A DNA stretch of 64,000 bases from Lentzea atacamensis (GCF_003269295.1 NZ_QLTT01000002.1:620001-684000), one strand, 5' to 3'. Counted from the stretch's first letter, positions 42,222 to 51,827 are shown. Made by a program: numbers and translations. The notes: generated by a model from the letters alone, not told the origin.

Positions 42222-43172
42222 ATGGCGGATGACCTGGAGCTGCGCTTCGAGCGCACCGTGCAGGCCGACGCGCGCATCGAGCCGCGCGACTGGATGCCCG
42301 ACGGCTACCGCAAGACCCTGATCAGGCAGATCGCCCAGCACGCCCACTCCGAGATCATCGGGATGCAGCCGGAGGGCAACTGGATCTCGCGCGCGCCCTC
42401 GCTGCGGCGCAAGGCGATCCTGCTGGCGAAGGTGCAGGACGAGGCCGGGCACGGCCTGTACCTGTACTCGGCGACCGAGACGCTCGGCGCCGACCGCGAG
42501 GACCTGACGCTCAAGCTCATCGAGGGGCGCCAGAAGTACTCCTCGATCTTCAACTACCCGACGCTGACGTTCGCCGACGTCGGCGTGATCGGCTGGCTCG
42601 TCGACGGCGCCGCGATCTGCAACCAGGTGCCGCTCTGCCGCACCTCCTACGGGCCGTACGCGCGCGCCATGATCCGCATCTGCAAGGAAGAGTCGTTCCA
42701 CCAGCGTCAGGGCTACGAACTGCTCATGACGATGATGCGCGGCACCCAGCAGCAGCGCGACATGGTGCAGGACTCGGTGAACCGGTGGTGGTGGCCCGCG
42801 CTGATGATGTTCGGCCCGCCGGACTCGGAGTCCACGAACACCGAGCAGTCGATGGCGTGGCGGATCAAGCGCGACACCAACGACGAGTTGCGGCAGAAGT
42901 TCGTGAACATGAGCGTGCCGCAGGCCGAGGCGCTCGGCGTGACGTTCCCCGACCCGGAGCTCAGGTGGAACGAGGAGCGCGGGCAGTACGACTTCGGCCA
43001 GCCGGACTGGGACGAGTTCTGGCAGGTCGTCAAGGGCGGCGGTGTCTGCAACGCGCAGCGCATCGCCCACCGTCGCAAGGCCCACGAGGACGGCGCGTGG
43101 GTCCGTGAGGCCGCTGCCGCACACGCCCAGAAACAGGCACAGAAGCAGGCTGTGAAGGAAGGTGCCGCGTGA
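42222..43172 (+). CDS. paaA: 1,2-phenylacetyl-CoA epoxidase, catalytic subunit A
   Basis: The di-iron oxygenase subunit that converts phenylacetyl-CoA to its ring epoxide, using oxygen and electrons from PaaE. It has 316 residues. Ferritin-like ligand motifs are visible: [33 protein letters not shown] (ExxH), and [17 protein letters not shown] (second ExxH). Substrate-pocket sequence [18 protein letters not shown] follows. It heads the tightly overlapping paaABCDE operon. Confidence 0.96.
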   Translation: MADDLELRFERTVQADARIEPRDWMPDGYRKTLIRQIAQHAHSEIIGMQPEGNWISRAPSLRRKAILLAKVQDEAGHGLYLYSATETLGADREDLTLKLIEGRQKYSSIFNYPTLTFADVGVIGWLVDGAAICNQVPLCRTSYGPYARAMIRICKEESFHQRQGYELLMTMMRGTQQQRDMVQDSVNRWWWPALMMFGPPDSESTNTEQSMAWRIKRDTNDELRQKFVNMSVPQAEALGVTFPDPELRWNEERGQYDFGQPDWDEFWQVVKGGGVCNAQRIAHRRKAHEDGAWVREAAAAHAQKQAQKQAVKEGAA

Positions 43173-43453
43173 GCACGTCTTGGCCGCTGTGGGAAGTGTT
43201 CGTGCGGGGCAAGCGCGGCCTGAACCACGTGCACGTCGGTTCGCTGCACGCGCCGGACGCGGAGATGGCGCTGCGCAACGCCCGTGACGTCTACACGCGC
43301 CGCAACGAGGGCGTGTCGATCTGGGTCGTGCCCGCGGCCGCGATCACGGCGTCGTCGCCGGACGAGAAGGACCCGTTCTTCGCGCCGGCGGGCGACAAGG
43401 TCTACCGGCACCCGACGTTCTACTCGATTCCCGAGGACGTGCCGCACCTATGA
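43169..43453 (+). CDS. paaB: 1,2-phenylacetyl-CoA epoxidase, subunit B
   Basis: A 94-residue structural subunit: [40 protein letters not shown] is the family hallmark. It bridges PaaA-PaaC units into the larger complex. It overlaps paaA and paaC by 4 nt each. Confidence 0.96.
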   Translation: MSTSWPLWEVFVRGKRGLNHVHVGSLHAPDAEMALRNARDVYTRRNEGVSIWVVPAAAITASSPDEKDPFFAPAGDKVYRHPTFYSIPEDVPHL

Positions 43454-44334
43454 GCTTCGACAACGCCTACGAGTCGCTGCTGGGCCACGAGGACTCGCAC
43501 TGGGCTTTCGGGACGGGCTTCTCGGAGGCTCTCTCCGGCGTGAACCGCGAGTTCCCGGTGGGCGTCGATCGCGAGGACATCGTCGCGTACTGCCTGATGC
43601 TCGGCGACGACGCGTTGATCTTCTCGCAGCGGCTTTCCGAGTGGTGCTCGCGCGCCCCGGAGCTCGAAGAGGACATCGCGCTCGCCAACATCGCCCTCGA
43701 CCTGCTGGGCCAGGCCCGCATGCTGCTGACCCGCGCCGGCGAGGTGCTCGGGAAGTCGGAAGACGACCTGGCCTACCTGCGCGACGAACGCGACTTCCGC
43801 AACGTGCACCTGGCCGAGATCGACTGCGGTCCCGGCCCCGGCGGCGACTTCGGCACGACCATCGCGCGCCTGCTGGTGTTCTCGTCGTGGCGGCTGGCCC
43901 TGTTCTCACGGCTGCGCGGCTCGGCGGACCCCGTGCTGGCCGCCGTGGCCGAGAAGGGCCTGAAGGAGTTGGCGTACCACCGCGACCACGCCGCCCAGTG
44001 GACGGTCCGGCTCGGCGACGGCACCGACGAGTCGCACCGCCGCATGCAGGCCGGCCTGGAGCGCGTGTGGCCGTTCGTGGACGAGCTCTTCGCCACCCAC
44101 GCCGTCGAAGCGCGCCTGACCGGCGTGGCGGTCGATCCCGCCTCGCTGAAGTCCGAAGTGGACGGTGTGCTCGAGGCCGTGCTCGCGGCCGGCGGTCTTT
44201 CGCGTCCTGCCGACACCCGTGCCGCGCGCGTCGCGGGCATGGCGGGCCGCGACGGCGTTCACACCGAGGCCATGGGCTTCCTGCTCGCCGAGATGCAGCA
44301 CCTGCACCGTTCGCTGCCGGGGGCGGTCTGGTGA
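43450..44334 (+). CDS. paaC: 1,2-phenylacetyl-CoA epoxidase, subunit C
   Basis: A 294-residue ferritin-like subunit without a functional di-iron centre, which stabilises PaaA. Features are ALIFSQRLSEWCSRAPELEEDIALANIALDLLGQ, RDERDFRNVHL, and AYHRDHAAQWTVRLGDGTDESHRRMQ. It ends with MQHLHRSLPGAVW. It overlaps paaD by 4 nt. Confidence 0.96.
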   Translation: MSFDNAYESLLGHEDSHWAFGTGFSEALSGVNREFPVGVDREDIVAYCLMLGDDALIFSQRLSEWCSRAPELEEDIALANIALDLLGQARMLLTRAGEVLGKSEDDLAYLRDERDFRNVHLAEIDCGPGPGGDFGTTIARLLVFSSWRLALFSRLRGSADPVLAAVAEKGLKELAYHRDHAAQWTVRLGDGTDESHRRMQAGLERVWPFVDELFATHAVEARLTGVAVDPASLKSEVDGVLEAVLAAGGLSRPADTRAARVAGMAGRDGVHTEAMGFLLAEMQHLHRSLPGAVW

Positions 44335-44822
44335 CGACGGCACTGGAGGTCGCGTCGGCCGTGCGGGACCCGGAGCTTCCGGTCCTCACGCTGGCGGACC
44401 TCGGCGTGCTCCGTGACGTGTCCGAAGAGGACGGTCGCGTCGTCGTGACCATCACCCCGACCTACTCGGGCTGCCCCGCGATCGACGAGATGGGCGCCGA
44501 CCTGCGCCGTTCGTTGAAGTCCGCCGGGTACTCGGAGGTCGAGGTGCGCCTGTCGCTCTCGCCGGCCTGGACGACGGACTGGATCAGCGCCGAGGGCCGT
44601 TCGAAACTGGCTGCCGCCGGCATCGCGCCTCCCGCGCGGATCGGCCCTTCGGTCGCCGGCCCGGTCCCGCTGAACCTGGTGCCGCCGTCGCGTCAGGTCG
44701 CCTGCCCGCAGTGCGGTTCGCCCAACACCTCGGAGATTTCTCGGTTCGGCTCGACCGCGTGCAAGGCCCTGCGCCGCTGCAACGCCTGCGCCGAACCGTT
44801 CGAGCACGTCAAGGAGATCTGA
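44331..44822 (+). CDS. paaD: PaaD, iron-sulfur maturation factor of phenylacetyl-CoA epoxidase
   Basis: A 163-residue SUF-T/MIP18-type protein starting at GTG 44331. The N-terminal DUF59 domain has VRDPELPVLTLADLGVLR and TPTYSGCPAID, with the reactive Cys of the family. The C-terminal zinc ribbon has CPQCGSPN and RRCNACAEPF. In other bacteria PaaD is needed to insert the clusters of the epoxidase system. It ends directly before the paaE start codon. Confidence 0.95.
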   Translation: MTTALEVASAVRDPELPVLTLADLGVLRDVSEEDGRVVVTITPTYSGCPAIDEMGADLRRSLKSAGYSEVEVRLSLSPAWTTDWISAEGRSKLAAAGIAPPARIGPSVAGPVPLNLVPPSRQVACPQCGSPNTSEISRFGSTACKALRRCNACAEPFEHVKEI

Positions 44823-45863
44823 GTGGCTCGCCGCGCTGCCTTCCACAAGCTGACGGTCGCCCGCGTCGACCGCCTCTGCGACGACGCCGTGGCCGTCACC
44901 TTCGACGTGCCGGCCGACCTCGCGGAGGACTTCGCCTTCGCCGCCGGCCAGTACCTGACCCTGCGCCAGGGCGACGAACGCCGCTCGTACTCGATCTGCG
45001 CACCCGCCGGCGCCGCACCGCGAATCGGCGTGCGCCGCGTGGACGGCGGCCAGTTCTCGACGTGGCTCGCAGACCGCGTGTCTCCCGGTGACGTGATCGA
45101 GGTCCTGCCACCTCTGGGCAAGTTCAGCCCGACCGGCGCCGGCACCCACCACGGCTTCGTGGTGGCGGGCTCCGGCATCACCCCGGCCCTGTCGATCGCC
45201 GCGACAGTCCTCGCAACCGGCGCCCGCGTGACGCTGCTCTACGGCAACCGCCGAACCGACACGGTGATGTTCGCCGACGAACTGGCCGACCTGAAGGACC
45301 GCTACCCGGCCACGTTCCAGCTGATCCACGTCCTGTCCCGCGAACCGCGCGACGTGGAGCTCTTCTCCGGCCGCCTGAACGCCTCGAAGCTGACGGCGCT
45401 GTTCGACACCGTCGTCCCGTTCGACGGCATCGATGAGTGGTGGCTCTGCGGTCCCTACGAGATGGTCCAGGACGCCACCGCCGTGCTGCGCGACCGCGGC
45501 GTTCCTGCCGAGCGCGTCCACCACGAACTCTTCTACGTCGACGAGCCCCCGCCCCCGCCGCGCCGGACCGAGGCGGTGGTGGAGTCCGCCGCCACCGTGA
45601 CGGTGATCCTGGACGGCAAGTCGACCACCCTGCCGCTGCCCGCCGACGAACCGATCCTGGACGCCGCCCAACGCGTCCGCGCCGACCTGCCGTTCGCGTG
45701 CAAGGGCGGGGTGTGCGGCACGTGCCGGGCGATGGTCACCGACGGCAGCGTCGAGATGCGCCGCAACTACGCGCTCGACGAGTCCGAGGTGGCGGCCGGG
45801 TTCGTGCTGACCTGCCAGGCGTTGCCGACGAGTGAGTGCGTGACGGTCGACTTCGACGCCTGA
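44823..45863 (+). CDS. paaE: PaaE, phenylacetyl-CoA epoxidase reductase
   Basis: A 346-residue flavin and [2Fe-2S] electron-transfer subunit that draws electrons from NADPH. The ferredoxin-reductase FAD domain (RSYSICAPAG), a NAD(P) domain (VAGSGITPALSIAATVL, LYGNRRTD, WWLCGPYEMV), and a C-terminal ferredoxin with ACKGGVCGTCRAMVTDG and LTCQALP are seen in order. It starts with GTG immediately after the paaD stop. No paaK, paaG, paaZ or paaJ genes lie in this window, so the rest of the phenylacetate pathway must be elsewhere. Confidence 0.95.
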   Translation: MARRAAFHKLTVARVDRLCDDAVAVTFDVPADLAEDFAFAAGQYLTLRQGDERRSYSICAPAGAAPRIGVRRVDGGQFSTWLADRVSPGDVIEVLPPLGKFSPTGAGTHHGFVVAGSGITPALSIAATVLATGARVTLLYGNRRTDTVMFADELADLKDRYPATFQLIHVLSREPRDVELFSGRLNASKLTALFDTVVPFDGIDEWWLCGPYEMVQDATAVLRDRGVPAERVHHELFYVDEPPPPPRRTEAVVESAATVTVILDGKSTTLPLPADEPILDAAQRVRADLPFACKGGVCGTCRAMVTDGSVEMRRNYALDESEVAAGFVLTCQALPTSECVTVDFDA

Positions 45864-45906
45864 GTTTCCCGACGAACCCACGGCGAACGTGGCACGATCA
45901 CTGCCC

Positions 45907-46527
45907 ATGGGGGTAGTCGTCCGCTCAGCGCTCTGGGGCCTAGGTACCGGCTCACTGCTCATGGGCGCCCTCGTGACCCTCATCGAGCTCACGAGCAAGA
46001 GCGACTCCCCGTCCTCCGGCGTGATCACCGTCCTCGCGATCCTCATCTTCGCGGTGACCTTCGGCGGCATCCCCGGTGTCGTGATCGGCACCGGCGTCGG
46101 CTTCATCCGCCGTTCGATCCAGCGCCCGAGGCTTCACCCCAGGCCGATGCACCCGCCCCTCCCGCAGCAGCCTTACGACATGTGGTCCGAGCTGGTGGAG
46201 CGCTGCGCCGAGTCGACGAGGCGAGTCGCGGCGGCCGTCCAGACCGTGCCCAGGTCGGCCGCCAAGGACTGGCTGCAGAGGATCAGCGAGCAGCTCACCG
46301 AGGAGCTCGACGACGTGCGGGGAATCGCGCAGCTCGGCAGGGCGCTGGGTGCGGTCGACCAGCAGCACCCTGTCTACCAGCGGCTCCTCAAGGCCGCGCA
46401 CGACTTCCGGCAGTTCGAGAACGAGGTCGGCAGGGTCGCGCTGCAGATGTTCGACCACCCCGAGCTGGACGAGGCGCGCACCCACCTCGAGGTGCTCGAG
46501 AAGCAGCTGCCTCAGCTGTCGACCTGA
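45907..46527 (+). CDS. membrane protein with a coiled cytoplasmic tail
   Basis: A 206-residue protein from ATG 45907 (an in-frame GTG at 45889 would add six residues). Two membrane helices (about residues 4-25 and 35-65) precede a Pro-rich linker and a mostly helical domain with LVERCAESTRRVAAAVQ, WLQRISEQLTEELDDVRGIAQLGRAL and an end LEVLEKQLPQLST. I do not recognise the family. Its 3' end overlaps the convergent inositol-phosphatase gene by 16 nt, an arrangement unlikely to be neutral for either. Confidence 0.68.
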   Translation: MGVVVRSALWGLGTGSLLMGALVTLIELTSKSDSPSSGVITVLAILIFAVTFGGIPGVVIGTGVGFIRRSIQRPRLHPRPMHPPLPQQPYDMWSELVERCAESTRRVAAAVQTVPRSAAKDWLQRISEQLTEELDDVRGIAQLGRALGAVDQQHPVYQRLLKAAHDFRQFENEVGRVALQMFDHPELDEARTHLEVLEKQLPQLST

Positions 46528-47345
46528 AGCGCCGACTGCCACCAGCCCAGCACCTCGTCCGCGGCCTCTGGCGCGGCCACCAGCAGTCCGTCGAGCGGCA
46601 GCCGGGCATCCTCACCACGTCTGTCCAGCACGACCGCGCCGGACTCCACGGCCAGTGACACGGCTCCAGCGACGTCCCACTCGTGGTAGCCGTGCAGGAC
46701 CGCGGCGGCGACGTGTCCCAAAGCCACCTGCGCCACGGCCAGGCACTTCGAGCCGAGCACACGCACGCCGGTGCCGGCGATCGCAGCCGTCGAGATGAAC
46801 TCACCCATTCCCTGCCACGGTCCGGTGCGGGTCATCTCCGTGCACACCACCAGCGAGTCGCCCTGGCGTTCGGTCAGGCGGACCGGTGTGCCGTTCGCGC
46901 GCATGCCCCGGCCGCGGGCGGCGGCGTAGATCTGGGAGCGGTACGGGTCCGCCACCACGCCGACCACCGGGCCCCAGCGGTCCACCAGCGCGAGGCTGTA
47001 GGCGCACCAGGGCATGCCCGCGGTGTAGTTCGCGGTGCCGTCGACCGGGTCCACCACCCAGCGGAACTCGGAGTCGTCCGGCACGTCCACGTCGGAGTTC
47101 TCGCAGAAGACGGGGATCGACGGGAACTCCGCGGTCAGGACGCGGCGGGTGTGGCGTTCGAGGGTGCGGTCGGTGTCGGTCACCCAGTCGAACGGCGACT
47201 CGTCGGTGTCGGGACGCACGCCGCGACCGGCGGTGGCCATGATGACGTCCGAGGCGTCGTTCGCGAGGCGACCGGCCACTTCCAGCGCGATGGACACCAG
47301 TCCGGGGTCGGCCGGGTGCGCGGGACGGGACGACAAGACGGTCAT
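46512..47345 (-). CDS. inositol monophosphatase family protein
   Basis: A 277-residue lithium-sensitive phosphatase-fold enzyme. Motif A is WVVDPVDGTANYTAGMPWCAYSLALV (binding two metals), the upstream acidic residues are in FCENSDVDVPDDSEF, and the C-terminal motif is YHEWDVAGAVSLAVESGAVVLDRRG. It could act on inositol-phosphate, histidinol-phosphate (HisN) or a related sugar phosphate. The mannosyltransferase upstream on the other strand would fit phosphatidylinositol mannoside metabolism, but this is inference. The ATG at 47345 has no clear ribosome-binding site. Confidence 0.85.
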   Translation of the reverse strand: MTVLSSRPAHPADPGLVSIALEVAGRLANDASDVIMATAGRGVRPDTDESPFDWVTDTDRTLERHTRRVLTAEFPSIPVFCENSDVDVPDDSEFRWVVDPVDGTANYTAGMPWCAYSLALVDRWGPVVGVVADPYRSQIYAAARGRGMRANGTPVRLTERQGDSLVVCTEMTRTGPWQGMGEFISTAAIAGTGVRVLGSKCLAVAQVALGHVAAAVLHGYHEWDVAGAVSLAVESGAVVLDRRGEDARLPLDGLLVAAPEAADEVLGWWQSALQVDS

Positions 47346-47464
47346 GCTGGCCTAGTTTCACCGCGTCGGGTGACCGGGAACCGACGCGAAGATGACTAAT
47401 CGACGATCACCTGGCCACGACGTGAGGTGTTCTGACCGCGTCAAATCACGTGTCACGCGGACTT

Positions 47465-47484
47465 CACACTGGCACTCCAGTGTG
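47465..47484. promoter_or_regulatory. inverted repeat before the glycosyltransferase gene
   Basis: CACACTGG (47465-47472) and CCAGTGTG (47477-47484) form a perfect 8-bp inverted repeat with 4-nt spacing, centred 16 nt before GTG 47491. It could be an operator or an RNA hairpin; it would overlap an alternative GTG start at 47482. Confidence 0.4.
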
Positions 47485-47490
47485 TCCTTC

Positions 47491-48564
47491 GTGCGCGTAG
47501 CGATCGTGACCGAGAGCTTCCTGCCCCAGGTGAACGGGGTCACCAACTCCGTGCTTCGCGTTCTGGAGCACCTGCGCCGCAACGGACACCAGGCGATGGT
47601 CGTCGCCCCCGGTGCCGGCGCGGAGGACCACCACGGCACGCCCGTCGTCAGAGTTTCCGCGGTCGACGTGCCCATGGTGACCAGCCTGCCCATCGGTGTC
47701 CCGAGCCCGAGAGTGCTGCACGAGCTGGCGGACTTCCAGCCGGACGTCGTGCACCTCGCGTCGCCGTTCGTGCTGGGCGCGTACGGCCTCAGAGCCGCGC
47801 GCAAGATCGACGTCCCGACCGTCGCCGTCTACCAGACCGACGTGGCCGGGTTCGCGGGCAACTACGGACTCGGGCTCACCAAGCGGGCGGCGTGGCGGTG
47901 GACGAAGCGCCTGCACACGCTGGCCGACCGCACGCTGGCGCCGTCCAGCTCGGCGGTCGAGGCGCTGGAACGGCACGGGGTGCCGCGCGTGCACCGGTGG
48001 GGCCGCGGCGTCGACGTCGACCTCTTCCACCCGCGAACGAAGCACAACGACGAGCTCACCGTGGGCTACGTCGGACGCCTGGCGCCCGAGAAGCAGGTGC
48101 ACCGGCTCAAGGAGATCCACGACCTGCCCGGCGTGAAGCTGCGGATCGTCGGCGACGGGCCCGACCGCGAGCAGCTCGAACACGACCTGCCGGACGCCGA
48201 GTTCCTCGGCTTCCGGACCGGCCAGGCGCTCGCCGAGGCCTACGCCTCGCTCGACGTCTTCATCCACACCGGACCGCACGAGACGTTCTGCCAGGCCGTC
48301 CAGGAGGCCCTCGCGACAGGGCTGCCGGTGCTCGCGCCGAACGCCGGTGGCCCGCGCGACCTCGTCGCACACGGCCGGACCGGGTACCTCTTCGACGACG
48401 ACATCGCGCAGTACGTGGACCTGCTGCGCGACCCGCTGCGGCGCAAGCGGTTCGGGCTCGCCGCTCGCAAGTCGGTGCTCACCCGCACCTGGCCGGCGAT
48501 CTGCGACGAGCTGATGGGTCATTACGCCGCGGTGATCGGACTGACTCACCAGGCGGCGGCTTGA
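47491..48564 (+). CDS. GT4 glycosyltransferase, MgtA-like mannosyltransferase
   Basis: A 357-residue GT-B fold enzyme. It begins [28 protein letters not shown], almost the start of M. tuberculosis MgtA (Rv0557), which transfers mannose to a glucuronyl diacylglycerol. The donor-binding C-terminal half has [40 protein letters not shown] and EX7E-type [21 protein letters not shown]. menG lies downstream as in mycobacteria. The exact acceptor is not known. GTG 47491 or 47482 may start translation. Confidence 0.85.
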   Translation: MRVAIVTESFLPQVNGVTNSVLRVLEHLRRNGHQAMVVAPGAGAEDHHGTPVVRVSAVDVPMVTSLPIGVPSPRVLHELADFQPDVVHLASPFVLGAYGLRAARKIDVPTVAVYQTDVAGFAGNYGLGLTKRAAWRWTKRLHTLADRTLAPSSSAVEALERHGVPRVHRWGRGVDVDLFHPRTKHNDELTVGYVGRLAPEKQVHRLKEIHDLPGVKLRIVGDGPDREQLEHDLPDAEFLGFRTGQALAEAYASLDVFIHTGPHETFCQAVQEALATGLPVLAPNAGGPRDLVAHGRTGYLFDDDIAQYVDLLRDPLRRKRFGLAARKSVLTRTWPAICDELMGHYAAVIGLTHQAAA

Positions 48565-49658
48565 GGATCATCCAGCTGGCCAACTTCTACGGACCGAAGT
48601 CCGGCGGGCTTCGCACGGCGCTGCACCACCTCGGCACCGGCTACGTGCAGGCGGGCCACGAGGTGGTGCTCGTCGTGCCGGGCGACCACCGCGCGGACGA
48701 GGTGCTGCCCGGCGGGGTCCGGCGCATCACGCTGCCCGCGGTGAAGATCCCGTACACCGGTGGTTACCGCGTCGTGGACCCGTGGCGCGTCAAGTCACTC
48801 CTGGCACACCTGAAGCCGGACCGGCTGGAGGTCTCGGACCGGCTGACGTTGCGCGGCATGGGCAGCTGGGCGGGCGAGCGCGGCATCCCGAACGTGGTGA
48901 TCTCCCACGAACGCCTCGACCGGCTGCTGCGGTTCGTGCTGCCGGAGCCTCCCGCCGTCACCGCCGCCGACTGGGCCAACCGCCGCATGGCCGCCTCCTA
49001 CGACACGGTGGTGTGCACGACGGCTTTCGCACGCGAGGAGTTCGACCGCATCGGTGCCCTCAACGTCACCCAGGTGCCGCTCGGTGTCGACCTCGCCACG
49101 TTCACCCCGCACCGCCACTCTGCCGACCTGCGGCGGGATCTCCTGCAGGGCAAGGAGAACCTGCTCATCCACTGTGGACGGTTGTCGCCGGAGAAGCACG
49201 TGGAACGCTCCGTCGACACCCTGGCCGAACTTCACGAGCAGGGCCACTCGGCACGCCTGGTGATCGCCGGTGACGGCCCGCGCCGCGCCTTCCTGGAGAA
49301 GCGCGCGAACGGCCTGCCGGTGACGTTTTTGGGCTTCGTGAAGTCCCGTTTGGACGTCGCCGCGCTGCTGGCGTCGGCCGACCTCTCCCTCGCTCCCGGT
49401 CCGCACGAGACCTTCGGACTGGCCGCCCTCGAGGCCCTCGCCAGCGGCACCCCGGTCGTCGTCAGCCAGAGCAGCGCGCTGAAAGAAATCGTCCAGCCGT
49501 CCTGCGGCGCCGCCGTCGACGACCACGCCAAGGCCTTCGCGAGCGCCGCTCAACGCCTACTGGAAAGCGGCTCACGGGAGGCCGCGCGGGCACGTGCGGA
49601 GGAATACCCGTGGCACGCCGCCGTGGACGGCATGCTGACAGCTCTGAAGGTGCCCTGA
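48561..49658 (+). CDS. second GT4 glycosyltransferase
   Basis: A 365-residue GT-B glycosyltransferase beginning at TTG 48561, which overlaps the previous stop (TTGA). It opens [33 protein letters not shown], has the central [20 protein letters not shown] and the nucleotide-sugar site [21 protein letters not shown]. It is translationally coupled to the MgtA-like enzyme, so both probably work on the same lipid or glycan. Mycobacteria have only the first of the pair at this place as far as I recall. Confidence 0.85.
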   Translation: MRIIQLANFYGPKSGGLRTALHHLGTGYVQAGHEVVLVVPGDHRADEVLPGGVRRITLPAVKIPYTGGYRVVDPWRVKSLLAHLKPDRLEVSDRLTLRGMGSWAGERGIPNVVISHERLDRLLRFVLPEPPAVTAADWANRRMAASYDTVVCTTAFAREEFDRIGALNVTQVPLGVDLATFTPHRHSADLRRDLLQGKENLLIHCGRLSPEKHVERSVDTLAELHEQGHSARLVIAGDGPRRAFLEKRANGLPVTFLGFVKSRLDVAALLASADLSLAPGPHETFGLAALEALASGTPVVVSQSSALKEIVQPSCGAAVDDHAKAFASAAQRLLESGSREAARARAEEYPWHAAVDGMLTALKVP

Positions 49659-49681
49659 AGATGATCTCAGCGGGTCTGACC

Positions 49682-49687
49682 TAGTCT
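49682..49687 (+). promoter_or_regulatory. -10 box TAGTCT for menG
   Basis: TAGTCT lies 7 nt before ATG 49695, identical in sequence and spacing to the ccdA promoter element at 19055. Confidence 0.5.
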
Positions 49688-49694
49688 GAAGAAC

Positions 49695-50405
49695 ATGTCG
49701 CGAGCCGGCTTGGACAAGAACCCCCGCGAGGTCGCCGAGATGTTCGACGGCGTGGCCAAGGGCTACGACCGCACGAACTCGGTCATGACGCTGGGCTTCG
49801 ACCGCCGCTGGAGGGAGTGGAGCAGGCGCGTGCTCGACGCCCGCCCCGGCGAGAAGGTCCTCGACCTCGCCGCCGGCACCGCGGTGTCCACCGTCGCGTA
49901 CGCCGAGTCCGGCGCCTGGTGCGTCGCCGCCGACTTCTCCGTGGGCATGCTCGCCTCCGGTGCCCACCGCCGCGTGCCGAAGGTGGCCGCCGACGCCCTG
50001 CGCCTGCCGTTCAGGGACAACTCCTTCGACGCCGTCACGGTGTCCTTCGGCATCCGCAACTTCAACGACACGGTCCTCGCCCTGAAGGAGATGGCCCGCG
50101 TCACGAAGCCGGGCGGCCGCATGGTGATCTGCGAGGTCTCCACCCCGGTGTGGAAGCCGTTCCGCTTCGTTTACATGCGCTACCTGCTCAAGCTCCTGCC
50201 GTTCATCGCGAAGTTCGTCTCGAGCAACCCGGTCGCCTACTCCTACCTGGCCGAGTCCATGGCCACCTGGCCCGACCAGCGCGCGCTCGGCGAGCTCATC
50301 GCCAAGGCCGGCTGGGAGGACGTCGCCTGGTTCAACCTGACGGGCGGCATGGTGGCTCTGCACCGCGCGACCAAGCCGAAGCCGAAGGCCGCGGAAGAGG
50401 CCTGA
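49695..50405 (+). CDS. menG: demethylmenaquinone methyltransferase
   Basis: A 236-residue SAM-dependent methyltransferase that completes menaquinone. It begins ...[37 protein letters not shown], has the SAM motif [15 protein letters not shown], a second [21 protein letters not shown], and the UbiE-family [21 protein letters not shown]. It is followed, as in other actinobacteria, by the MenJ-like reductase. A good match in length and motifs. Confidence 0.95.
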   Translation: MSRAGLDKNPREVAEMFDGVAKGYDRTNSVMTLGFDRRWREWSRRVLDARPGEKVLDLAAGTAVSTVAYAESGAWCVAADFSVGMLASGAHRRVPKVAADALRLPFRDNSFDAVTVSFGIRNFNDTVLALKEMARVTKPGGRMVICEVSTPVWKPFRFVYMRYLLKLLPFIAKFVSSNPVAYSYLAESMATWPDQRALGELIAKAGWEDVAWFNLTGGMVALHRATKPKPKAAEEA

Positions 50406-50511
50406 TCAGCCCACCGGGCCCCGATCTGAGGAAGCGCCTGGCAGCTCTGGTCTCAGCGACCGCCGGTTAGAGTCGCGAGTGAGCTGTGACCGGTACACGT
50501 AGGGAGTCTGG

Positions 50512-51777
50512 ATGAGCAGGCGTGGGATCAACGAGGACGCCGACGTCATCGTGGTGGGGGCGGGACCGGCGGGCTCGACCGCGGCGACCTACCTGGCCAG
50601 GGCCGGCCTCGACGTCCTCCTCCTCGAGAAGAGCTCCTTCCCCAGGGAGAAGGTCTGCGGCGACGGTCTGACCCCGCGCGGCGTCAAGCAGCTGATCGAC
50701 CTGGGCATCGACACCCGCGAGGAGAACGGCTGGCTCCACAACAAGGGGCTGCGGGTCGTCGGCGGTGGCGTCACGCTGGAGCTCGACTGGCCCGAGCTGG
50801 CCACGTTCCCCAACTACGGCGTCGTCCGCCCGCGCATGGACTTCGACGAGATGCTCGCGAACGCGGCCAAGCAAGCCGGCGCGCGCATGCACGAGAACAC
50901 CACGGTCACCAAGGCCATCATCGAGAACGGCCGGGTCGTCGGCGTCGAAGCCAAGCAGGGACCGGAGAAGAACCCGGTCACCTACCGCGCTCCGATCACG
51001 GTCGCCTGCGACGGCGTCTCAGCGAGGCTCGCACTGTCCGTCGGCCTGCAGAAGGACGACGACAAGCCGATGGGTGTCGCGGTCCGCCGTTACTACGCGA
51101 GCCCGCGCACCAAGGACGACTACCTCGAGTCGCACCTCGAGCTGTGGGCGCCCGACGGTCAGCTTCTGCCCGGTTACGGCTGGATCTTCGGCATGGGCGA
51201 CGGCAGCGTGAACGTCGGCCTCGGCATCCTCAGCACGTCGAAGGCCTACGGCACCACGGACTACCGGACCCTGCTGCGCAGCTGGCTCGACGGCACGCCG
51301 GAGGAGTGGGGCTTCCGCGAGGAGAACGCGACGAGCCGCATCGGTGGCGCCGCGCTGCCCATGGGCCTCAACCGCAAGCCGCACTACCGGGCGGGCCTCG
51401 TGCTCGTCGGCGACGCCGGCGGCATGGTCAACCCGTTCAACGGCGAGGGCATCGGCTACGCCATGGAGTCCGCCAGGATCGCGTCCGAAAGTGTCGTCCA
51501 GGCCCTCGCGCGGACGGGCGTCAACCGTGAACGCGCGCTGCACGGCTACCCGGTTCGCATCGAACAGGCGCTCGGCAGTTACTACCGGCTCGGGAACGTC
51601 TTCTCGAAGCTCATCGGGAACCCGGCGGTCATGCGGACCGCAACGAAGTACGGAATGCCGCGAAAGCGCCTGATGAAACTCGTGCTCAAGCTACTTGCGG
51701 GCCTCTACGACCCCAAGGACGGCGACGCAATGGACCGCCTGATCGTGGCCGCCACGAAGCTCGCGCCAACGGCGTGA
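50512..51777 (+). CDS. geranylgeranyl reductase family flavoprotein (MenJ-like)
   Basis: A 421-residue FAD enzyme. DVIVVGAGPAGSTAATYLARAG (FAD-binding, about 11-32), EKVCGDGLTPRGVKQL, the sequence VGDAGGMVNPFNGEGIGYAMESARIA, and a C-terminal helical region are typical of geranylgeranyl reductases. In mycobacteria MenJ (Rv0561c) saturates one isoprene unit of menaquinone, and this gene's position after menG supports the same role. GGGAG lies 6 nt before the ATG. A strong terminator separates it from nuo. Confidence 0.9.
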   Translation: MSRRGINEDADVIVVGAGPAGSTAATYLARAGLDVLLLEKSSFPREKVCGDGLTPRGVKQLIDLGIDTREENGWLHNKGLRVVGGGVTLELDWPELATFPNYGVVRPRMDFDEMLANAAKQAGARMHENTTVTKAIIENGRVVGVEAKQGPEKNPVTYRAPITVACDGVSARLALSVGLQKDDDKPMGVAVRRYYASPRTKDDYLESHLELWAPDGQLLPGYGWIFGMGDGSVNVGLGILSTSKAYGTTDYRTLLRSWLDGTPEEWGFREENATSRIGGAALPMGLNRKPHYRAGLVLVGDAGGMVNPFNGEGIGYAMESARIASESVVQALARTGVNRERALHGYPVRIEQALGSYYRLGNVFSKLIGNPAVMRTATKYGMPRKRLMKLVLKLLAGLYDPKDGDAMDRLIVAATKLAPTA

Positions 51778-51795
51778 ATTACTCCGAATAGGTGA

Positions 51796-51827
51796 CGGCA
51801 CCGGCTCAATACGAGCCGGTGCCGTTT
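51796..51827 (+). terminator. terminator of the menG-menJ unit
   Basis: CGGCACCGGCTC (51796-51807) and GAGCCGGTGCCG (51813-51824) form a perfect 12-bp stem with a 5-nt loop followed by TTT. It lies 18 nt after the stop codon. Confidence 0.85.
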
